Part shown: positions 58,514 to 64,000 of the stretch, in pieces | Numbering within the stretch: the stretch's first letter is position 1 | How the letters are laid out: each line of letters starts with the position of its first letter | Assembly (NCBI GenBank): GCA_964586455.1 | Contig: CAZPHV010000019.1 | Coordinates: 1-64,000, forward strand | DNA from: Aquimonas sp964586455 | Lineage (GTDB): Bacteria > Pseudomonadota > Gammaproteobacteria > Xanthomonadales > Xanthomonadaceae | Direction: 5' to 3' | DNA length: 64,000 nt | The notes under the pieces: model-generated | Databases searched by the model: none | Seen by the model: the letters and a program-made list of their open reading frames with translations, nothing else | What the model was told of the DNA's origin: nothing | Program-made: the position numbers and the translations under genes

Positions 58514-58856
58514 GAGAGCCGGGAATCGGGGTGAGATGGCTCGCTTGCGCGGCACTGCCGCGCGAGCCATCGAACGCCCGAGTGCTGTGCGCGAGGGCCG
58601 GGCGGGAATTCGGGATGGAAGCCGGCATAGGGTGGGTCTTGACCCACCGGACGGTCACGACGACCTTGGCCTTCCAGCTTTCGAATCTCGGTCACAGCAG
58701 CCACCGAAACATCGGAAGAGCGTTCGCCGTTTTTGAGACTTCAACCGAGCGACCTGTGCTGCCGCAAGACCCGACGTTGGGCATCGCTTCGCTCCACCCA
58801 ACCTACCAAGGCATGGCGTCGCTCGAAATCGCAGCGACGTCCGTCGCTCGCCGACC
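58514..58856. repeat. gene-free stretch with two interspersed palindromes
   Basis: Contains GGTGGGTCTTGACCCACC (58631-58648) and GTTGGGCATCGCTTCGCTCC (58776-58795, continuing ACCCAACCTACC to 58807). Both are of the same style as the 31-base repeat at 38067: a short GGTGG/GTTGG arm, a GC-rich core and a matching arm. They may end ivd and lolA transcripts, which converge here. Confidence 0.6.
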
Positions 58857-59504
58857 TCACTCGCCCAGCGGCAACACCTCGGCTGAAGGCGTGTAGTCGC
58901 CGACCACATCCACGCCTACAGGCACCTGGAAGCGAAACGTATCGGCCGCGAAAGCAGGGTTGCGCTGCCACCCGCTGAAGCTGATGCGGGTGCGCTGGCC
59001 CAGTGAGTCGATGAACTCCATCCGCGCCAAGGTCTGGCCATCGATGCCCAACAGGGCGCGGTGGATCTGCGCTTCTTCCAGCTTCGATTCGAGCTCCACC
59101 CATTCCAAGCCGTCGCGCATGCCTGCGCTCTTGACCTTGAACTGGCGCTCGCGCTCCTCGGGGTCGATCAGGGCCAGCAGCGGGCTCTGCTGTTCGTCCT
59201 CGAGTTGGCGACGCACGTTGACCTGCTCGAGATCCGGGTCGTAGACGAACAGGTGCTCGCCGTCGGCGACGATCAGCTGTGGAAACGGGGTCTCGTACTC
59301 CCAGCGCAGTTTGCGCGGCACTGCCAGCGCGATGCTGCCGCTGGTCTGCTCCTTGAGCGTGCCGTCGGCATCCAGCACCTGCTGTTCGAAGCGGCCCTGC
59401 AGCCCCGTCAGACCGTCAGTGAAACCTTCGATAACCGATTCCGCGTCGGCAGCGAACGCCGGAAGGGTGGCAAGCGTCAGACAGAACGCAGCGAGCAAGC
59501 GCAT
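58857..59504 (-). CDS. lolA: outer-membrane lipoprotein carrier protein LolA
   Basis: 215 residues from ATG 59504; a GTG at 59513 would add three residues. Signal peptide MRLLAAFCLTLATLPAFA. Mature LolA: GFTDGLTGLQGRFEQQVLDA, SGSIALAVPRKLRWEYETPF, LIVADGEHLFVYDPDLEQV. It carries lipoproteins from the inner membrane LolCDE to LolB. Lies 87 bases after ftsK, same strand, an arrangement common in gammaproteobacteria. Confidence 0.92.
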   Translation of the reverse strand: MRLLAAFCLTLATLPAFAADAESVIEGFTDGLTGLQGRFEQQVLDADGTLKEQTSGSIALAVPRKLRWEYETPFPQLIVADGEHLFVYDPDLEQVNVRRQLEDEQQSPLLALIDPEERERQFKVKSAGMRDGLEWVELESKLEEAQIHRALLGIDGQTLARMEFIDSLGQRTRISFSGWQRNPAFAADTFRFQVPVGVDVVGDYTPSAEVLPLGE

Positions 59505-59590
59505 GGGGGTCACCAGTTGTGGAGTGCGCGCGCAGTCTGGGGCGCACGCGCTTAATCAATGCACCACAGCGCGCACGGGAGTGTGGAACT

Positions 59591-61930
59591 TCAATCGCCG
59601 CCGCGCGGCGGCACCAGTACCGTGCGGTCGCCGTTGTGCTCGGGCGAACTGACGATGCCCGCGGCTTCCATCGCCTCGATCAGACGCGCGGCCCGGTTGT
59701 AGCCGATCTTGAGCCGGCGCTGCACACCCGAGATCGAGGCGCGGCGAGTTTCCATCACCACCTGCACGGCCTGGTCGTAGAGCGCATCGGCTTCAGGATC
59801 GCCAGACTTGAACTCCTCAGGCAGGCCAGTGGCGCCGACCACGATGCCGTCGCCCATGGTCTGTGTCTCATCAAGCACGCCTTCGAGATAGTCCGGGCCG
59901 CCGCTGATCTGACGCAGGTGTTCGACCACGCGGTGGACTTCTTCATCGCTGACGAAGGCGCCGTGCACGCGATCCGGCATCGCGGTGCCTGGCGGCAAGT
60001 ACAGCATGTCGCCGTGGCCCAGCAGGGTCTCGGCACCAGACTGATCCAGAATCGTGCGCGAGTCGATCTTCGAACTCACCTGGAACGCGATGCGGGTCGG
60101 GATATTGGCCTTGATCAGGCCCGTAATCACGTCGACCGAAGGCCGCTGGGTGGCGAGGATCAGATGGATGCCTGCCGCGCGCGCCTTCTGCGCCAGACGG
60201 GCAATGAGCTCTTCGACCTTCTTGCCGACGATCATCATCATGTCGGCGAATTCGTCGATGATCACGACGAGGTAGGGCAAGGTCTCCAGCGCGCGCGGCG
60301 CTTCACCCAACTCCGGGTTGGGCTTGAACAGCGGGTCCATCAGCGGCTGGCCGGCGTCGATCGCGTCGCGCACTTTCTTGTTGAAGCCGGCCAGGTTGCG
60401 CACGCCGACGGCCGACATCAGCTTGTAGCGGCGCTCCATCTCGGCCACACACCAGCGCAGACCGTTGGCGGCCTCCTTCATGTCGGTGACCACCGGCGCC
60501 AGCAGGTGCGGTATGCCCTCGTAGACCGAGAGCTCCAGCATCTTCGGGTCGATCATCAGCATGCGCACATCGTTGGCCGTGGCCTTGTAGAGCAGACTCA
60601 GCACCATCGCGTTCAGCGCCACCGATTTGCCCGAACCGGTGGTGCCGGCGACCAGCAGATGCGGCATGCGGGCAAGGTCGACCACGGTCGGTCGGCCGCC
60701 AATGTCCTTGCCCAGCGCCAAGGCCAGCGGCGAGGTGATTTTGTCGTACTCCTTCGAGCGCAGGATCTCCGACAGGAAGATGATCTCGCGGTTCGCGTTC
60801 GGAATTTCGAGGCCGATCACCGACTTGCCCGGGATCACATCGACCACGCGCACCGCCTTCACCGACAGGCCGCGGGCGATATCCTTGTCCAGCGAGGAGA
60901 TCTGGCTGCCCTTGATGCCGGGTGCCGGCTCCATCTCGAAGCGGGTGATGACCGGGCCGGGGTACACCCCAACCACCTGCACTTCGATCCGGAAATCCTT
61001 GAGCTTGAATTCGATCTGCCGTGACAGTGTCGACAGTGCTTCGTCCGAATAGCCCTTGGGCTGCGGCTTCGGGTCATCCAGCAGGGAGAGCGGCGGCAGC
61101 GCACCGTTCTCGCCCAGCGACACGGTGAACAGCGGAATCTGCTGCTCGCGCTGGGCGCGCTCGCTGCGCTCCGGCGCGGGCGGCTGCGGCTCGATGCGTA
61201 CGGGCTCGCGTTTGGCGCGCTTGACCTTGTCCTCGCGGCGCACTTCTTCGCGCTCGGCAATCGCGGCGCGAGCAACCCGGTACTCGCCGGCGGCATGCAC
61301 CTGCTTGCGGCCGCGCTCGGCCAGCCACAGCACCCCGCGCCCCAGTCGATCCATCAGGCCCAGCCATGACAGCCCGGTGGCCAAGGTCACCGAAAGCAGG
61401 AGCAGGGCCAGCAGAAACATGCTGGCGCCCGCAAAACCAATCCCGCGCGTCAGCGCAGTGCCAACCAGGCTGCCCAACAGGCCGCCGGCCTGCATCGGCA
61501 GTTCGCTGCCCCAATCCGTGTAGTGCAGCGCCGCCAGGGCCGCGCTCGACACCAGAAAGCCCACCACACCGATCAGGCGCAGGGCGGGTGTCAACGGGGT
61601 TTCCTCATCGGCCGCGCGAGGCCGCAGCGCGACCGCGGCGATGATGCCGGCCAGCACCGGCACGAAGTAGGCGGTCAGCCCGAAGAACGAGAACAGCAGG
61701 TCGGAGAATGTCGCCCCGGCCAGACCGCCAAAGTTGCGGATCTCCGACGTGATTTCGCCTGCGCGTGACCAGCCAGGGTCCTGCGGGCTCCAGGTCCACA
61801 GGCAGGCCAGTACGTACAGCAGCACCGGTGCCAACAGCAGGATCAAGGCCTCGCGCCAAAGGCCGCGTCGGCTCTCGGTGATCATGGGTTTGCGCTTGTC
61901 GTCCTTCGCTCGTGCCACGTGGGGTTGCAT
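59591..61930 (-). CDS. ftsK: DNA translocase FtsK
   Basis: 779 residues, usual for Xanthomonadales FtsK/SpoIIIE (E. coli has a longer linker). Four membrane helices occupy about residues 25-190. A basic linker follows, then the motor: Walker A AGTTGSGKSVALNA, Walker B VIIDEFADMM, and LATQRPSVDVITGLIKANIP. The C-terminal gamma winged helix is SISGVQRRLKIGYNRAARLI. It pumps DNA at the division septum for chromosome segregation and Xer recombination. Confidence 0.95.
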   Translation of the reverse strand: MQPHVARAKDDKRKPMITESRRGLWREALILLLAPVLLYVLACLWTWSPQDPGWSRAGEITSEIRNFGGLAGATFSDLLFSFFGLTAYFVPVLAGIIAAVALRPRAADEETPLTPALRLIGVVGFLVSSAALAALHYTDWGSELPMQAGGLLGSLVGTALTRGIGFAGASMFLLALLLLSVTLATGLSWLGLMDRLGRGVLWLAERGRKQVHAAGEYRVARAAIAEREEVRREDKVKRAKREPVRIEPQPPAPERSERAQREQQIPLFTVSLGENGALPPLSLLDDPKPQPKGYSDEALSTLSRQIEFKLKDFRIEVQVVGVYPGPVITRFEMEPAPGIKGSQISSLDKDIARGLSVKAVRVVDVIPGKSVIGLEIPNANREIIFLSEILRSKEYDKITSPLALALGKDIGGRPTVVDLARMPHLLVAGTTGSGKSVALNAMVLSLLYKATANDVRMLMIDPKMLELSVYEGIPHLLAPVVTDMKEAANGLRWCVAEMERRYKLMSAVGVRNLAGFNKKVRDAIDAGQPLMDPLFKPNPELGEAPRALETLPYLVVIIDEFADMMMIVGKKVEELIARLAQKARAAGIHLILATQRPSVDVITGLIKANIPTRIAFQVSSKIDSRTILDQSGAETLLGHGDMLYLPPGTAMPDRVHGAFVSDEEVHRVVEHLRQISGGPDYLEGVLDETQTMGDGIVVGATGLPEEFKSGDPEADALYDQAVQVVMETRRASISGVQRRLKIGYNRAARLIEAMEAAGIVSSPEHNGDRTVLVPPRGGD

Positions 61931-62092
61931 CCTGTGCGGGTTCTGCGCTGGGGCCCCGATTCTACACGCGGCCTTCCCGCATCCGGCCCCGGTTCGGCTT
62001 GATCGCCCTCGAAGCTGCCCCCATCCTTGCGGGCTGCGACGCCTGCGTGCCTACCCTTTCCCCTGCCAAGCCGCGTTTGCGGCGGAGACTCC

Positions 62093-63058
62093 ATGAGTGC
62101 ATCGAATCTGCCCACCCGACACTGCCCGCTGTTGATCCTCGGCTCCGGCCCGGCCGGCTGGACCGCGGCGGTCTACGCGGCGCGCGCCAACCTGAAGCCG
62201 GTGGTGATTACGGGCCTGCAGCAGGGCGGTCAGCTGATGACCACCACCGAAGTCGACAACTGGCCTGGTGATGCGCACGGCCTGATGGGCCCGGACCTGA
62301 TGGCGCGCATGCAGGCGCACGCCGAGCGCTTCGAGACTGAAGTCGTGTTTGACCACATCCACACGGCCGACCTGAGCAAGCGCCCCTTCACCCTCAGCGG
62401 CGATTCCGGCATCTACACCTGTGACGCCCTGATCATCGCCACCGGCGCGACCGCGAAGTATCTGGGCCTGCCCTCGGAGGACGCCTTCAAGGGCCGCGGC
62501 GTCTCGGCGTGTGCGACCTGCGACGGCTTCTTCTTCCGCGATCAGGATGTCGCAGTCATCGGCGGCGGCAATACCGCGGTTGAAGAGGCCCTGTACCTGT
62601 CGAACATCTGCCGCAAGGTCACCGTGGTGCATCGCCGCGACAAATTCCGCGCCGAGAAGATCCTGCAGGACAAGTTGTTCGCCAAGGAGAAGGCCGGCAA
62701 GGTTGAGATCGTCTGGAACCACGAGGTCGACGAATTCCTGGGCGACAACAGCGGCATCACCGGCCTGCGAATCAAGAGCCGCGAGACCGGCGCTGCGCGC
62801 GAGCTGGAATTGACCGGCGTATTCGTCGCAATCGGTCACGCGCCGAACACTTCGCTGTTCGAGGGCCAGCTGGAGATGAAGAACGGCTACCTGAAGATCC
62901 GCAGCGGCATCGAAGGCGGTGCCACCGCGACCTCGGTCCCGGGCGTGTACGCCGCCGGTGATGTCGCCGACCAGATCTACCGCCAGGCCATCACGTCGGC
63001 CGGTTTCGGCTGCATGGCGGCATTGGACGCCGAGAAGTTCCTCGACGGCGAACATTGA
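62093..63058 (+). CDS. trxB: thioredoxin-disulfide reductase
   Basis: 321 residues from ATG 62093 behind GGAG. FAD site ILGSGPAGWTAAVYAARANL, redox centre SACATCDGFF, NADPH site VAVIGGGNTAVEEAL and C-terminal AAGDVADQIYRQAITSAGFG. It reduces thioredoxin with NADPH. Divergent from ftsK, with 162 bases between starts. Confidence 0.95.
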   Translation: MSASNLPTRHCPLLILGSGPAGWTAAVYAARANLKPVVITGLQQGGQLMTTTEVDNWPGDAHGLMGPDLMARMQAHAERFETEVVFDHIHTADLSKRPFTLSGDSGIYTCDALIIATGATAKYLGLPSEDAFKGRGVSACATCDGFFFRDQDVAVIGGGNTAVEEALYLSNICRKVTVVHRRDKFRAEKILQDKLFAKEKAGKVEIVWNHEVDEFLGDNSGITGLRIKSRETGAARELELTGVFVAIGHAPNTSLFEGQLEMKNGYLKIRSGIEGGATATSVPGVYAAGDVADQIYRQAITSAGFGCMAALDAEKFLDGEH

Positions 63059-63157
63059 TTGAGCTCGGCGGCCGACACTGGATCGGCTGCCGGAATCACC
63101 ACCCGTGCACGGCGGGATCGACAGCGTGCGAATCCTCTCCCTGACGACCCGCCCCGC

Positions 63158-64000
63158 ATGCCGCTGCGCCACCGCTTTGTTCAGCGCCTCAAGGATGTCG
63201 ATGCTGCGCGCTGGGACGCCCTCCGCGGCGACGATGACCCCTTCACCTCGCATGCCTTCCTTTCAGGGCTGGAGGAGAGCGGCAGTCTGCAGTCGAGCTG
63301 GGGCTGGAACCCGCATCACCTGTTGATCGAGAACGCGGCCGGCGACCTGCTGGCCGCGGCGCCCTGCTACCTGAAGACCAACTCGCATGGCGAGTTTGTG
63401 TTCGACCATGCCTGGGCACAGGCCTACCATCGCGCCGGCCTCGAATACTTCCCGAAGCTGCTGGTGGCAGTGCCCTACTCTCCGGTAAGCGGGCCACGGT
63501 TGCTGTGTGGCGCTGACACATCGCTGCGAGCCGAGTTGATCGGCGCCATCGAAGCCTTCACCCGCGAGCACGGGCTGTCCGGCGCGCACATCAACTTTCA
63601 CCGCGAGCATGACGCGCCGGGCGGCGACTGGTTGGCGCGCTCGGATATCCAGTTTCACTGGCACAACGCAGGCTTCGCCGACTTCGAGGCCTTCCTGGCC
63701 GCGCTGTCGGCGAAGAAACGCAAGAACCTTCGTCAGGAGCGCGCGCAGGTGGCGCGCGCCGGGATCCGCCTGCGCCGCGTGCACGGCGACGAGGTCTCGC
63801 CGCTCGAACTCGACACCGCACACGCCCTGTACTGCCGCACCTTCGATGACAAGGGCAATCACCCAGCGCTGAGCCGCGACTTCTTCAGCCGACTGGCAGA
63901 GGCGCTCGGGCGCGGTCTGCTGCTGGTACTGGCCGAACGCGAAGGACAGACGCTCGCCATGGCGCTCTGCCTGCGCTCGGCCGACGCCCTGTACGGACGC
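63158..64000 (+). CDS. DUF482/FemAB-like acyltransferase, cut by the window end
   Basis: At least 281 residues from ATG 63158 (MPLRHRFVQRLKDVDAARWD); no stop before the last base. DUF482 (PF04339) hallmarks: DDPFTSHAFLSGLEESGSL, HLLIENAAGDLLAAAPCYLK, EFVFDHAWAQAYHRAGLEYF, HINFHREHD, SAKKRKNLRQERAQV. The family has a GNAT/FemAB-type fold; a substrate is not established. Full members have about 380 residues, so roughly 100 lie outside. It follows trxB by 99 bases. Confidence 0.88.
   Translation, partial: MPLRHRFVQRLKDVDAARWDALRGDDDPFTSHAFLSGLEESGSLQSSWGWNPHHLLIENAAGDLLAAAPCYLKTNSHGEFVFDHAWAQAYHRAGLEYFPKLLVAVPYSPVSGPRLLCGADTSLRAELIGAIEAFTREHGLSGAHINFHREHDAPGGDWLARSDIQFHWHNAGFADFEAFLAALSAKKRKNLRQERAQVARAGIRLRRVHGDEVSPLELDTAHALYCRTFDDKGNHPALSRDFFSRLAEALGRGLLLVLAEREGQTLAMALCLRSADALYGR

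Noticed and set aside
59519..61024. 501-codon plus-strand frame opposite ftsK
   Set aside because: Composition (His, Arg, Gln-rich) is that of an antisense shadow; ftsK is certain here.

Overview
The window reads as chromosome of a high-GC gammaproteobacterium, most likely in the Xanthomonadales (Lysobacterales). The inference rests on the housekeeping neighbourhoods (pyrD-murB; lolA-ftsK next to trxB; smpB beside ratA-rnfH), a tmRNA with tag ANDDNYALAA, and interspersed GGTGG...CCACC palindromes between genes. A run of 10 Ns at 53864-53873 shows a draft or scaffolded assembly.

Positions 1 to about 36.9 kb form a heavy-metal resistance island built from several layers. An IS1182-type transposase is cut in two (1-703 and 13418-13927) and the halves rejoin in frame without loss. 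Between them lies a 12.7 kb block: a truncated FRG-domain gene, the first codons of a NYN-type gene, a CadR-like regulator with a textbook MerR-type promoter, a sterol desaturase fused to a DUF3703-like domain, a CDF exporter, a DUF5990-like gene, czcI-like/czcC/czcB/czcA and a P1B-4 ATPase. Downstream are a Cus-type Cu/Ag RND operon (14.2-20.8 kb), a second self-regulated MerR gene with small membrane and secreted partners (20.9-22.9 kb), and a tightly overlapping run of metabolic genes: a beta-CASP metallo-hydrolase, AMP/thymidine phosphorylase, PRPP synthetase, phosphoketolase, UbiB/ABC1 kinase, CopB-type ATPase and acetate kinase (23.0-34.2 kb). The island ends with a mercury-uptake operon, merR<>merT-merP-GDCCVxC-ATP-grasp, which has no merA.

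From 37 to 40.6 kb the sequence is core chromosome: an M50-like protease, a repeat-rich intergenic stretch, rnfH, ratA, smpB and ssrA (tmRNA). An 8.1 kb integrative element (about 40,580-48,721) sits exactly at the 3' end of ssrA. It carries a tyrosine integrase, an AlpA-like regulator, a RepA-like ATPase beside a field of iteron-like repeats, and about 13 small overlapping genes of unknown function, all on the minus strand. In its gene-free pocket is a two-repeat, one-spacer array with the geometry of a type I-E CRISPR (29 bp repeat, 32 bp spacer) and no cas genes. The element has separated ssrA from a bidirectional terminator that now lies at 48,736-48,775 next to tRNA-Arg(CCT). No capsid, tail or conjugation gene is recognisable, so it looks like a satellite or small integrative element.

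From 49 kb to the end is core metabolism and cell envelope: piperideine-6-carboxylate dehydrogenase-like ALDH, pyrD, murB, an EamA transporter, a two-FHA membrane protein, a PHA-system protein, a secreted protein, Leu/Val-type dehydrogenase, isovaleryl-CoA dehydrogenase, lolA, ftsK, trxB and a DUF482 protein cut by the window end.
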